Assembly: GCA_963932465.1 (NCBI GenBank)
Contig: OZ010795.1
Location: forward strand, 521,611,451-521,675,450
Direction: 5' to 3'
Source of the DNA: Maratus speciosus
Taxonomy: Eukaryota; Arthropoda; Arachnida; Araneae; Salticidae
Length of the DNA: 64,000 nt
Within the stretch, counting starts at the first letter, position 1, and each line of letters begins with the position of its first letter. The notes beneath the pieces are model-generated. The model was not told where the DNA came from, did not search any database, and saw only the letters and a program-made list of their open reading frames with translations. The position numbers and the translations under genes were made by a program. Shown in pieces: positions 25,146 to 37,948 of this stretch.

Positions 25146-28100
25146 TTAAATATTGCCATATTTGGCGGCAAAAATAAGTTGTCATATATGAAGCCAACTC
25201 GGCGATAGCTGGGTAATTTGGCGAAATTGCCATTTAAATCAATTAAGTCACATTTCTACATTTTTGTGAAGTTTAATAAAAGCACGTTTTTTTTCCGTTT
25301 TACTTTTATGATTATTTTAAACTATTTTTTACATTTGTATTTATTATATTTACACGCTTTTATTTAACTTAACTTTGTTCATGAATGTAAATCAATTTTC
25401 ACTCACCTCCTCATGTATTGGAGTTCTAGAATTTTAGTACATATGTTTGTTCCCGATAGCAATAGAATCCCATTGCTAGAAACCCTATAAAATCTGTTAA
25501 CTTGCCCCACAATAATTTTGATGAAAACCCTTTTAGTCCGGGTGCTACGGTTGAGAAAAATGCAAATCGTGATAAGAATATACCGATTGGTGAGTGTCTA
25601 CCTTATATTAATATAATGCATTTCAGAGGGGGAGGCATCGCGAAAAGTCGTGGGAATTCAAGATGGCGGCTGTTATTCAAAATGACGTCATTTTCTGAAT
25701 TTTCTTACTATCCATCATATAAATGTGTCTTAGGTGTTCGATTTCGATGTTCTTAACGTCAAAACTTTCGTTTGTAATACTTTCCGGCATAGTTGAATGC
25801 GTTTATGAATTCAGTTTGTCTGTTTGTTTGCCGGTCTGTCTGCTTGCAATTCCATGCTCTAACTCGCTTAAATATCGCTACTCGCTTAAACTCACACAGA
25901 TTGTCATGTAATTTATATATGTTATTGAAGTTTACAATAACATGATCCGAATAAAAATTGAAGTGTATAGGTTTTAAAGTCCCTATACAGGGCCCTCAAA
26001 AGAATTCCATTACGTTATTGTCTATGGGATGAAATCGTTTGCAATGTGTTTTAATCCTGTTATACTCTCTGAAACGCATTCAAATTGACGTAAATCACTG
26101 AAGTGCGCTACAAGATACGTACTATAGAATAAGATGTGCATAGTATTTATCGTTTATTTACCAAAAAAACGCATAAAAAAAGAATACTTGCTTTTTTTAC
26201 TCGTGTATAAATTCTATAAAGATCATCAGTTAAATCAACTGTTATTAGTGGAGCTGCTAGGTATGAAATTATATATTGTACTGCATTTTGTGATAGAGAT
26301 ATCGGGAATGGTCAGTATCTATTTCATATTAATTCAATGCATATAAGAATTTGAGGCATCGTGCAAATTCATTGGAATTGAAGATGGCAACTGTTATTCA
26401 AAATTGTTAGCATTTTTATTCCTATACATCAAATAAAAGTGTCTATAATGTCAATTTCGATATTTTTAAACTGCAAAAATTCCCTTTTAGATAGCTTTCA
26501 TTACAAAAAGCTACCTATTGCAGCCGTTCGGAGGAAAGCGATTTCAAAAAATGTTGGCATATTTTCATCGATCATGACCCCCAGACAGCGAAACCACCCT
26601 CCGTTCAAAATTTATATATATATATGTATATATGTATATATATCTGACTTTTGTCATACTGTAACTCTCGTATTTATGAACCGATTTGGATGTAATTCGG
26701 TGTGTACATAGTACATACCAATGTCTCGACCGAGTTTGTTGTCCAGCTTCATCCGCCATTTTGTTTCAAAATGGTGGCCATTGAAATTTTTTTTTTTTTT
26801 AATTTAAAATTTGAAATAGGGTACCAAAATTTTGAAAATGGAAAAATATTTTTTTCTTATGTATTTGACCTTTATACAAAGATTCCGGAGCAGTTTTTGT
26901 TTCGTCTATATCTTAAAAAATGGCTGAGTTATAGCATTTTGAATTTCTAGCATGGCTGACATTTTGAAACGTTCTGAATTTTGTCACGCGATAAAAGGCG
27001 TATTTATGAACCGATTTGGATGTAACTTCGTTTATACATAGTACATACCAATGTCTCTACCGAGTTCGTTGGCCAGCTTCATCCGCCATCTTGTTTAAAA
27101 ATAGCGGCCATTTAAATTTTTAAGAAAAATTTTAATTTGAAATGTGGTACCAAAAAACTGAAAATTGAAAAAAATATTTTTTCTTATGTGTTTGACCTTG
27201 ATAAGAAGATTCGGGAGCAGTTTTTGGTTCGTCTATATCTTAAAAAATGGCTGAGTTATAGCACTTTGAATTTCTAGCGTGGCTGACATTTTGAAAGGTC
27301 CTGATTGTTGTCACGTGATAACAGGCGTATTTATGAACCGATTTAGATGTACCTTGGCGTGTATATAGTACATACAAATATTTCGATCGAGTTCGCTGGC
27401 CAGCTTCATCCGCCATCTAGTTTAAAAATGGCGGCCATTTAAAAAATTTAAAAAATTTAAAATTTAAAATGAGATACCAAAAAATTAGAAAATGAAAAAG
27501 ATTTTTTTGTATGTGTTTTACCTTAATACAAAGATTCCGGAACAGGTTTTGTTTCGTCTATACCTAAAAAAATAGCTGAGTTATAGCATTTTGAATTTCT
27601 ATTGTGGCTGACATTTTAAAACGAGCTGATTTTTGTCCCGCGATAACAGACGTATTTATGAACCGATTTGGATGTAACTTGGTCTGTCTCTGTACGTAGT
27701 ACATACCAATGTCTAGACCGAGTTCGTTGGCCAGCTTCATTAGCCATCTTGTTTCAAAAGAGTTGCCATTTAAATAAAATTTAAGGTATTAAAAAATTGG
27801 AAAATGAAAAAGATTTTTTTTATGTGTTTTGCCTTAATACAAAGATTCTGGAGTAGTTTTTGTTTCTGAAAATTTGTTCTTTTGTTTATATCTTAAAAAA
27901 TGGTTGAATTATATCACTTTGAATTTCTAGTAGGGCTAACACTTTGAAACGATCTTGTATTTGTCACGCTATAACACACGTATTCGCCTATTTCGATGTA
28001 AGAAGGCATGTGGATAGTATACATCAATATCTCGACCAAGTTCGCTGGCCAGCTTCATCAGCCATCTTGTTTCAAAATGGCGGCCATCAAATTAAAAAAT

Positions 28101-30240
28101 ATATATATATTTAAAGTGAGGTGGAAAAAATTAGAAATTAAAAAAGGTTTCTTTCTTAAGTATTTGACAATGGTATAAGAATTAAGGAGCATTTTTTGTT
28201 TGTCTTTATCTTAAAATATGGCTCAGATATAGCAGTTTCAATTTCTAATGTGGGTGACATTTTGAAAAATCTGATTTTTTGCCTGCGACAGCACTCGTAA
28301 AAATCAACCGATTCAGATGTGAGTGAGCATGTGCACAGCAATTTCTAAGGTCTCGACCAAGTTCACTGGTTAGCCTCATCCACCATGTTGTCTTAAAATG
28401 GCAGGCACTTTAAGAAATCGCCGAATTTGGCAGCCAAATATAAGTTACCTTAAATAAAAGCAGCTTGGATAAAGCTGACTAATTTCGCGAAATTCTCATT
28501 CATAATGATTTAGTATTGATAAAAATTAGTATTGAATCTCCTATATTCAGTTTCCACTAAATTGAGCTTCGTGTGTTTGAATAATATAAGTTGGCTTTTT
28601 TAAAATAAGGAATATGAAAGCTACCTCTTCCTCCCGGCACTGGCCGGAAGGACTTTTTAATATCAGTAATACGCTTAAAATGAAAATAGGACATTTGTTA
28701 AAGTATTTTTGTATTTTATAGTGAGTAAAATGAAAGGAATAAATAAATAACAAAAATGCTTTTTTATTAATACCTTAATTAAACAAGATATAACAAAAAT
28801 TGCATGTTGCATTTAAAGTTAGAGAATATAAAAACTTCACTTAGTATCATCATATTTCTCATATTCGTTTTTGCAGTTGGAAAACAATATGCGAGAAAGT
28901 CCAACCTTTCTACAGCCCCACCTATTTTTTGCAGATTTTGCACATACATTTTGCATCAAACACACTTTTATACGATGAATAGTTTGAAAATTGCAAGAAT
29001 TCCAGAAAAGGACGCCATTTTGAATAACAGCCGTCATCTTGAATTCCTACGAATTGACTCGATGCCTTCTCCTTCTTATATGGTTTGTAATAATATAAAG
29101 TAGGTACTCACCAATTGGTATATTCGTCTCACGATTTGCAGTTTTCTCAACCGTAGCACCCGTATTAATAGACAATAACGTAATGGCATTCTTTTGAGGC
29201 CCTGTAAACGGACTGTAAAAGCTATACACTTCAATTTTTATTCGGAACTTGATATTGTAAACTTCAATAATATACATAAATTACATGACAATCTGAATTT
29301 ATGCGAGTAGCTATATTTAAGCGAGTTAGAGCATGGACTGGCAAGCAGACAGACAGACAAACAAACGGACAAACTGAATTCATAAATTCATTCAACTATG
29401 GCGGAAAGTGTTAAAAACGAAATTTTTGACGTTAAAAACATCGAAATCGACCTTAAACATGCATTTATATAATGGATAGTAAGAAAATTCAGAAAATGAC
29501 GCCATTTTGAATGACAGCCGCCATCTTGAATTCCCACGACTTTCCGCGATGCCCCACCCCCCACTTATATGGATTGTTAAGTAGATACTCACCAATCGGT
29601 ATATTCTTCTCACGATTTGCAGATTTTTCAACCGTAGCGCCCGCACTAATAGACAATAACGTAATGGAATTCTTTTGAGGGGCCCTGTAAATGGACTATA
29701 AAACCTATACACTTCATTTTTATTCGGAACATGTTATTGTGAACTTCAATAACATATATAAATTACATGACAATCTCAGTGAATTTAAGTGAGTAGCAAT
29801 ATTTAAGCGAGTTAAAGCATGGAATGGCAAGCAGGCAGACAGACAAATAAACAGACAGACTGAATTCATAAGTCATTCAACTATGGCGGAAAGTATTAAA
29901 AATGAAATTTTTGACGTTAAAAACATCAAAATCGACCTGAAACTTACATTTATATAATAGATATTGAGAAAATTCAGAAAATGACGCCATTTTGAATAAC
30001 AGCCGCCATCATGAATTCCCGCGACTTTACGCGATGCCTCTCCATCTGAAATGCATTTTATTAATATAAAGTAGATACTGACAATCGGTATATTCTTATC
30101 ACGATTTGCAGTTTTCACCTTATTTTGGCCGTGTAGCACTCGGACTATTTTACTGAAATTTGAAAACCAGTGCGCATTGATTGGGTATCAAAATAACAGA
30201 TTTTATAGAATTTGTAGCAGTGAAGAATTTTTGAGTTCGC
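25146..30240. repeat. Large palindromic repeat composite
   Basis: Two plus-strand units (anchors AATCGTGATAAGAATATACC near 25566 and a diverged one near 26290) face three minus-strand units anchored near 30105, 29620 and 29143 (spacing ~480 bp). Each full unit has an ATTCAAGATGGCGGCTGT segment, a CTGTCTG-rich stretch, CGCTTAAATAT, and the module CTCAAAAGAATTCCATTACG. A separate ~325-bp array occupies the centre. A further sequence around TTTGGCGGCAAAAATAAGTT (25160) recurs in direct orientation near 28425. Open frames starting PGATVEK and similar are the repeat read in the same frame, not genes. Confidence 0.75.
26660..28400 (+). repeat. ~325-bp tandem array, six units
   Basis: Units share TATTTATGAACCGATTTGGA, GTACATACCAATGTCTCGAC, CCAGCTTCATCCGCCATCTT, TGGCGGCCATTT and a TTAAAAAATGGCTGAGTTAT segment. 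Anchors at about 26669, 27000, 27327, 27651, 27979 and 28296 give periods of 317-331 bp. Divergence rises to the right. Each unit repeats the AACCGATT motif also present in the 4.3-7.2 kb array, but the rest differs. Confidence 0.9.
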
Positions 30241-31055
30241 AGATTTTTAAATTTACTGCTAATCTTTTTTACGATAATTTATTTCCATATCAGTTTATTT
30301 TTCATTATGTATATCAGCTTAAAAAGTGTTTTCTGAAGTAGCAACAGCTAAGCGGCCAAACACCGTAATGGATGCCGATGGTACTCCTTGAGTACATGAA
30401 AGGTGTGGACTAAAGTCTTTTTAAGAACGTCTGCATTTTGATGAATTTCAAGTTGTACCTGAAATGATATGGAATGGAGTTTAAGAATATTACGATGACG
30501 GAAAGACAAGTCTGGTTGTCGCTGGTCTAACTTGGATTATGGCCTTGCTTGCAACTCCTGCTGTTAGAGAGATGTAGAGCGTAGTGGATATTTTAAAGGT
30601 ATCAAGTTTTTCAAGTCTTCACGGATCAAGGTGGAGATATGGCCTTCTCACATGTTCAATGTTTTTAATTACTTAATGAATTAGTTATATAAGGATTTTT
30701 ATTTGATTATGTTTTATAAGTTAAATTCGGTTCTATTGATTTTGAATTGGTTGGTTGTTTATGTTTTTAAAGCAGTTTTGTTTCGTTAAGTTTTTGAAAG
30801 TTTAAGTTTCTTTGATGACTTTTTACACTTTTGGAGTATGGGGGTGGCCATATCTTGTGAAACCTGTGAGGATTCAATTTCTGTTTTTTGGTATCTGTTT
30901 TTCTTTTTTACCCCTCCAACTTTCAGACGAGCAAGGAGTCGTTTGTTTTTGTTTTTTAGCTATAAATGTTCATTGGTTTTATTGCTCTTTGGACCCTCTT
31001 TTACATGGATTGCATAATTCATGTACTTTTGATAGAGCTATCTATATATATATAT
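30241..31055. other. No gene recognised
   Basis: No conserved motif could be read. The 111-codon frame 30812-31147 crosses the left end of the next element. A slightly GC-richer stretch at 30340-30660 could be an old coding relic, but every frame has stops. Confidence 0.4.
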
Positions 31056-31440
31056 GTAAGATACTTGTACCCAATATGAACAATGCTCTCAATATAGACA
31101 CCACTAATATCTTTAAAAGTAACAATTTTGGTCGAGAGCAATCGTAACAATTTTGGTCGCTACATGTCCGTAAAGAAAAGCAGTTGAAACGATAATTAAG
31201 CCTGGAAAGCGCAAAAAAGCGCGCTGTTCGCCATTTGCAAGGAAACTTGTTGTTTCGTGGTGTGCTGATCGTAATTACAGGTAAGTTTAAATTCTTATTA
31301 GATATGGTAAAATTACTTTAAATATTTAAAAGTGGAATGTTTTTGAAAACTGGTAACACATATTTTCGATTGCTATTGCATATATTGCTTTAAAATGTTT
31401 TGTTTGTTTATTTATTACAATATTTATTAAGACTAGGCCC

Positions 31441-31480
31441 GATTCCCAATATGGACACCTTATGTCCACATTGGGAATAC
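31441..31480. other. Internal palindrome of the pogo-like element
   Basis: ATTCCCAATATGGACA and TGTCCACATTGGGAAT are inverted copies of the subterminal motif separated by a few bases. They look like paired protein-binding sites and carry the same core as the element's termini. Confidence 0.7.
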
Positions 31481-31526
31481 AGCAAATGAATCTTCAGATT
31501 CACAGATTTGTAAAATGTCTGTTTAA

Positions 31527-31817
31527 TGTCATCTGAATAATTCTCCAATAAAGCTGCTCCAAAAAAAATCCTCCAAAAAGCCCTTGCAGAAAAATCAAAA
31601 GAAGCCTCCCCTCAGTAGGGTATCTGTTGGCATTATCGCAAGTACCAGCAATATGACTTCCTCAACAAAGGAGAACTGGCACTGCTTCTTATGCAGCATT
31701 GATGCTGTTGCAATTATGCGGCTATGCATCACATGCGGCAGATATGTCCATGGGGACTGTGTGGGACTTACTGCCCATGATGAAGAAGTTTTTATTTGTC
31801 CATCCTGTGATGATTGA
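31527..31817 (+). pseudogene. PHD-type zinc-finger tail of a transposase
   Basis: An open frame with a Lys/Ser/Pro-rich linker and then a complete set of eight metal ligands: two Cys in WHCFLC, two in LCITC, His and Cys in YVHGDC, and two in FICPSC. That is the Cys4-His-Cys3 order of a PHD finger, and the frame ends directly after it. Such fingers occur at the C terminus of some pogo/Tigger-type transposases. The catalytic region is absent, there is no clear ATG (the frame opens after a stop at 31524-31526), and it lies between the element's inverted repeats. It might instead be a small exon joined to the upstream donor at 31280. Confidence 0.65.
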
Positions 31818-32355
31818 GTAATAACAGATGTAAATTCTGCAGACAGATACAATAAAGCTAAGCAAAACCAACTATATTATTTCATAATACTTTGTAGTAA
31901 CTGAAGTGCTTTGCATGGGTCTTTGAAGAGTCACAACCGAAAACGACCCCCCCCCCTCCCCAATTTCTAAAGTGCATGTTCTGAAGATATTTACTGTCCC
32001 CCCTCCCCCGCAGTATTTTAAGATATATTTATTTTATCCCCTGTCCTCTAAAATCCCTTGGAAAAGTGGCCCTTCCATACACCCTGTGTAGTAGGCCAAT
32101 AAGGAGTCACTGTTCCCTAATATGAACAAGCATGAGCGTAATATGGACAAGTGGTTCCTTATATGGACACTTGTAAACGTTTTTTGTTTTTATGATTAAA
32201 ATTAAACCAGAATAATTGCACGGACGCTAATTTTAATAATGAGAGTTAACAGTCCACGGAGAGTGGTCATATAATTTTGGAGTCCTATGACGTGTACACA
32301 GGGGTGAAAAAAATCAATTTTCCTTAGGGTATCCATATTGGGTACAGATACCTTA

Positions 32356-32785
32356 TAAATTTACTTAGTTTGAATTAATCAAAGTCTAAAATAATATGTA
32401 ATAATTCATAAAATCGATTAACAATATTTTTAAGGTAAGTTTTATGATTAGTTCGAAGTAACCCAAAGGTGGAATTAATTGTGTTTAAATTATCATGTTT
32501 TTTATTGATTTATTGATTTATCATATCAGGTCATGCAATAAAAAACATTAAACAGAAAGAGTGTTTTTAATTTCCAAATTAACTTAAAATTTTAATAAAT
32601 AACAAAAATTTAGTTAGGAAACGCGTAACACAGTTTAAAATTCCCTTTCAGCAATTTTCATATATAAACGGATATGTATTCTTTTATGCCGTCCGTGTAT
32701 GCAATATATAACATTTAAACGCACAGAATTAAAAAAAAATTGAAAATTTAAGAATGTGTACCACATCTCAAAAGCATTTATGACA
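32356..32785. other. No gene recognised
   Basis: AT-rich; a TTTATTGATTTATTGATTTA stretch near 32500 is the only simple repeat. Confidence 0.4.
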
Positions 32786-33150
32786 ATTATCGCTCGTAGA
32801 CAGTAATATAATACAGCTCTTTTGAGTGTCCGTGTAAATGAACAATAAATTCTATGTACACCATATTCTATAGTTAATACCTTAAAGTACACCTCAGTGA
32901 GGTATAATAATTTCAGGATGTTTGAAATAGTGTAACATCATTAAAGTACACTGCAAACTATTTTTCTCTATCTAACATAATGCAATGGACTTTTTAGAGT
33001 GCCCTGTAAACTGACTATAAAGGGTAAACTCTTCATTTTCTGTACCGAACATTCCTCGGTAAACCTCGAAAATATATATGAATTACATGGTGATCTGAGA
33101 TTATATATGCAAGTTAGAGTGTGAAAAGATGGATAGATAATCTTCAGACT
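32786..33150 (-). repeat. Dispersed ~170-bp module, reverse orientation
   Basis: Two module copies read on the minus strand: one around 32815-32990 (TTTGAGTGTCCGTGTAAATG) and one around 32991-33150 (GAGTGCCCTGTAAACTGACT, then a CTTCATTTTC and a GGTAAACCTCGAAAA segment). The second matches 29160-29420, 54305-54480 and 55155-55300. The 85-codon reverse frame here is not supported as a gene. Confidence 0.7.
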
Positions 33151-35224
33151 TCATATGAGACATTCTCAGAATATTTTGACTTTTAAGTCTCTGAATAATA
33201 ATTTTTATTTTAGTACATATTCTTGTGTTTTTATTATTATTATTATTATTAATATTTCTTAAACTGGAAATCATCTCATTGCATGACTGTATAACAATAT
33301 TAACGAGATTAAATAAGTTTTGGACGATGTGGTGGGGGGGGGGGGGGGGTCACAATTACCACGAAATTCCTATACCGTCCCGTGTCCCTGATGCAGATTT
33401 TTGAGTTTGGAGCTCTCTCTATAAAAATGTTTCAATAAAGTAATTCGAGGTATTTTTTTCCCGAAACTGGGACTATCGTTTTATGTAAACATGTAGCAAA
33501 AAATTAAACTGCACACATTTACACGGTTGTTATTATTATTTTTTTAACTCTGTCCCTGGATTTTAGATTCCTTGACGTCCGTCTTGCTAAAATTATACAG
33601 AAAATCATTTCAGATGCAGATTTTAAATCAACATTTAAATATCAATTTCAAGCATCGTGGCTTTAATGGTAGTCCTGCCGTCCCGAAGGTTTATTTTTGC
33701 ACTTTTCGAGGTAAATTAATTTTTATTTTTATTTAATCCAATGTAAATAGCTGTTACTAAAAATCAATGAACATCGTGGCTATCACTTAGACTTAACAAG
33801 ATTTGCATAAAAATAGAGGGTTTCTTACCGTCCCATCCTTACCATCACTTTTCTTTCCCTTACCGTACTTTTTTTTCCATTCCGTCCCGGGGTTTTTTTC
33901 TTTACCGTTCCTTCCTTAACATCCCTTTAAGACAATGTCATACGAAAATTTATTACTAAAAATACTACATTGTAATTATTTCTTATTTGAATGACCTGTG
34001 GGTACTATGAAAATTCCTTATAAGTAAAACTTTAGCAGAAAATAAAAAGTTAGAGGGGTAAAATGGTAATTAAAATTAAACTCGCAAGTTTAAGTTAAAC
34101 GTTAGTTAAATAAAAAATATTTCGCTGCTGACCATTTTTTCTGTATTTTGAACCATTAAGGCATTCGTCCATAAGTTTAAAATCTTATTTTAGTAAGTTT
34201 AATTTCACCAGACATTTTATTCCTGAAAGTTAAAAAAATGTTAGAATGCCTCTTATACACTTTTCAACTATGTTGTAAATTGTTAAAAATAAAATGGTAT
34301 AACGCAAACAAATGACATTGATCAAATAAAGGTATTATCATTTTCATTAATGGAAAATAAAGAGATTACAATTTTCATCGTGAAATCAAATGTTTTTCCA
34401 CAAGTTAAATTAACGAAGTTTTGAAAAAACGAAACCGAAATTTATACATGAAAAATTTTTACTTTATCTTTAGGAAAACTCGCACCTATGTTTGTTATTT
34501 GTTGTTTCGCATTTAATATTGATATTTTTTAATTTGTTCCAGAAATAATAGATATTCTTAACTTATAAGAGTGAACATTTTTTTTAGATATTTTTTTTCC
34601 CCTTTTTATATGGATAGTTTATTGGAAAACGATTAGGGACTGAAATTGAATTCTGACGTCCAATTTTGCGAAAAAATTTCATTTATTTTATTATGAGAAA
34701 GATACTTTATTTCATGTGATAAAAAAGTTTCAGAATAAAAAATAATAAGAAATTTCTAAAATTAAATTTTTCCACATTTCATTTGATGAATTTGTGTGTA
34801 AAAGAAGAAAAAAAATCGATACAATTACTAAACTTGTTTTTGCCTTTTTTGAAAATTAAGATTTTGCATACATTTTGATGCTTTGATATGTAGGATGTTC
34901 GGGAATTATGGAATTATCGGGCAATATGGAATTATCGGGCAATATGGAATACTTCAATTCCTGGTGCATATGTTTTTTACAGGCAAGCGTAAATCTGACA
35001 TAGAACTTTCTAGTAATCCCAAGAGACATTGTGCTCAGCTCTGTTTTTATACCTGTTGTTGGAGCGACGCGACGTGGTGAAATAAAGACTTATTCAGAAA
35101 TTTTGCAATTTTTTGCGGGTAATAAAAAAAAAAAAAAATCGTAATAATTATAAAATGTCATCGTCAGAATGTTAAGCAAAAATTCAATATAAAGATGAAC
35201 AGTTATATTTATTAAAGGTATATA
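33151..35224. other. No gene recognised; simple repeats
   Basis: Includes a TTA run near 33226-33250, a G-run at about 33333-33349, and a pyrimidine-rich stretch at 33820-33925 with repeated TTACCGTCC-like words. Two exact 18-bp copies of GGAATTATCGGGCAATAT lie at 34910-34945. An AATAAA near 35080 followed by an A-run at about 35126-35138 could be the 3' end of a retroposed sequence, without identifiable body. Confidence 0.45.
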
Positions 35225-36618
35225 TAAATACTAGGGGGCTCTGTATCCTGCAAGCAAAACGCTCTCCATCTCCGTTCAGACATCGCAGAATCTAAAAACA
35301 CGCTAATTTGATCAGCTTTAAAAATATTAGAGAAGATTGAATTATAATGAAAACACCTGTGGTGATATCCCTGTAATCGGGTTTCCATTTAACCCGGGAT
35401 TACACGCGCAGGGTATGTTATACCCTGGGTGGGCACAGTTATTACATTTCTCACCACTAATTTTCGAAAAGTAATCTTCAAATTATTTTAGCCCAGAATT
35501 TGTGAACAATGTCAACGACTAAATAAAATGGCGATTTTATTTTGAATTTATTGGTAGGAAAGTGTTATTCGTTCATATCCTGGACATGAACCCCCATATT
35601 CCCAGGTTAATTTCCATTGATTGTGAAAATTTAAGCCCGAATCAGTTGCTGCCAAGACATACAATGGTTGTTTTCTTGTTTGATTAAACAAAATCAGTTA
35701 AACATTTGAAAAGATGCTAAAATAAAATGAATTAACTAAACAGAGTCTTTGCCTCCCGGTATTTTTAACAGCGTTATAAAATGATTAACATAATACAATA
35801 GAGATATTTTAAATGTATCGTTTCAAAACTGACCTAAGATTCACAAAAATTTTTTTTCTCTTTTTAGCATTCACATGAAAATTCTTTTGTTTTTAGAAAG
35901 ATTATTCTTCACAGATTCTTAGAATTGGGAACATTATTTAAAAAGATCATCTCGAAATATGAAATTAATATCCCGCATAGACATATTTAAATTGTGTGGC
36001 AGTATTATTATTTGGCTATTTTAAATGTGACGTAATTACTACAATTTACTGCTTTAAACGCATATTCATGTATTTATTATTTAAATGTTTCCTTTCTGTT
36101 TCAATATTCACGTGTAAATACAATTTTCATGATATAATTTTCAATATTTTCCTGCTTTTAACACGTACTCTTTTAATAGTGATTTTAAAGTTTTTTCCGT
36201 TTTTAATAGTCACGTGTAAATAAATTTTTAATCGTAAGGAAATATTATTCTTTGCGCTGTTCTTACAATTGAAAACAGTATCTATAATAATAGTCTAAGT
36301 CATGTGACTATCATCAATAGTTCCGGGTGGACCACTTTGCTTTTTATAACCCAGGTGCCGTTTTGGTACTTTATTGTTAGCCAGGCACAGGTGATAAGTC
36401 GCCAAATATTATTCCATTGCCATCATTTCATCTATATTATAATAGTCCAAGTCATGTAACTGCCATAAACAATTACGGGGTGATCCCTTTGCTTTTCTTA
36501 TGAAAGGTTTCCCTTTTGATTGAAAAATCAATTTTCTCGAATAAAACTGCATAAAAGTTGCCATGATCGCAAAGAATTCTTAGTACTTTTCTGTTAGCCG
36601 GGTGCAAATCTCGCCAGT

Positions 36619-36654
<36 letters not shown>

Positions 36655-36660
36655 CGAGTG
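35225..36660. mobile_element. Helentron-like fragments in both orientations
   Basis: ACTAGGGGGCTCTGTATCC at 35234 is the complement of a CTAGT-type 3' end, so one fragment ends there on the minus strand. Two plus-strand sequences begin TCTATAATAATAGTC (36281) and TCTATATTATAATAGTCC (36431), the form of the other Helentron-like 5' ends here. They stay similar for over 100 bp (AAGTCATGT, TTGCTTTT, CTGTTAGCCGGGTGC), so the second is a diverged direct copy. It runs into a T34 tract at 36621-36654. No Rep/helicase ORF is present. Confidence 0.5.
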
Positions 36661-37679
36661 GTAAATGAAAAAAATTGTTTTGAAGCCGAAATTAAATGTC
36701 ATGGCTTGTTGCATTATATAATATTTGGCCCAGATGTCATATACGCACCGGGTTTGGTATGTTTTTTTTTACGACAATTTGGTGAAGACCTTGTTTTCGA
36801 ATACCAGTTACATATGTATTTTTAAATTATTTTCTAATATTTTTAAAATGAAATAACAATAAAAAATGAATTAATAACTATAGAAAAAAACAATTTATAT
36901 AATTTTAAAAAAGAAAATAAAAGTAAATAAACGTTTATTAATAAATAAGCAACAATAGCCGGGTTACCGGGTCAAGCAAAATAACACAATTTTGGCGCCA
37001 ATTAGGTACCCCGTTGCGTATACGACATATCTGCTAATAATTTTCATTTCGTTTCGTTTAAAAAAAAGAAAGAAGTGAATCCATTAATTTAAAATGTTTC
37101 AGTTTTAAATGAAAGTTTTGTATTTTAAATAAAATGAATGAAAGGATTATATTAAATGAAATTAATGAAATACAACATAAATAAATAAATAAATAAATAA
37201 ATAAAAATAAAAGTAAATGCGACTGGGAAAAATGTTTGGCGATTTATCGCCTACGTCCCGCTAAATTAAAAATACCGAGTTCTTGATTTCTCTATCAGAA
37301 TCTTCCGATTTGGGGAAAGATTGTTCAAGTAAATTGAGTTATGAATACAAGTAAAATGATACATTTCTTAGCATACATTTAAAGGAAACCAAACTGGTCG
37401 CCAAATTAGTTTAAAATAATAACCTTTTCTAAAATTAAAATATATATATATATGTTATGATTAAAATTGGAGTTGCCATCACTAGAAAAATGTGCTTAAA
37501 ATTAGAAAAAAAAATTAATTTCTCGAAAACTAATTCAAATTTTGAAATTTTAATAGCAGTTTACGAATCTGCAGATCAATACGGATTTTTGTTGTTAATT
37601 TCACGGCATAATATTCCATATTTTAGGAGAAACCGCCATGAAACATAATCAGTCGTTTCATAATTTCGTTTCATTACGA
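36661..37679. other. No gene recognised
   Basis: AT-rich, with an AAAT tetranucleotide run at about 37180-37205 and a short TA run at 37441-37454. Short frames are unsupported. Confidence 0.45.
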
Positions 37680-37905
37680 TTTTATATATATTGGGTAGAT
37701 TATACAATCATACATATAATAAATACAATAAATCCAACTGGAGTGAAAAATAGAATCTGGGACCACATCGTACTAGGCTGTTGCTCTAACCACTGAGCCA
37801 TTCTGGCTAATACCTGGGTCTGTAATTTTTCACTAATGAACTATGTTGGGACTGTCACCAGCTATATATCAGACAGCCATGGATGACGGGACAACGATGA
37901 ATAGA
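37680..37905 (-). mobile_element. tRNA-like SINE-type repeat, copy 1
   Basis: Read on the minus strand it contains TGGCTCAGTGGTTAGAGC, a good A-box, then a diverged B-box region, then TTTTTCACTCCAGTTGG and an AT-rich tail. The complement matches the plus-strand copy at 38005-38285 over nearly its whole length, including GTGAAAAATTACAG upstream of the A-box. The tRNA-like part therefore lies inside the unit rather than at its very start. Confidence 0.6.
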
Positions 37906-37948
37906 TATTACTATCACAGCTATCTACAATATATAATAAAATACACTT

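Larger units (their letters stand above)
31057..32355 (+). mobile_element. Deleted pogo/Tigger-like element with PHD tail
   Basis: TA at 31057-31058 and 32354-32355 flanks ends AGATACTTGTACCCAATATG and the complement of CATATTGGGTACAGATACCT (17 of 20 match). Variants of CAATATGGACA occur repeatedly inside: near 31070, 31091, 31446, 31465 (inverted), 32119, 32140 and 32162. A CAG/GTAAGT splice-donor-like site is at 31280/31281. At 1.3 kb, with only a C-terminal coding remnant, it is an internally deleted copy. Confidence 0.7.

Noticed and set aside
25502..25756. 84-codon frame similar to reverse frames at 29047-29277 and 29392-29712
   Set aside because: The similarity comes from the inverted repeat units at DNA level. 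The frames break at different points in each copy, and one start is not an ATG.
28804..29103. 99-codon plus-strand frame
   Set aside because: It is the opposite strand of a minus-oriented repeat unit and has no domain.
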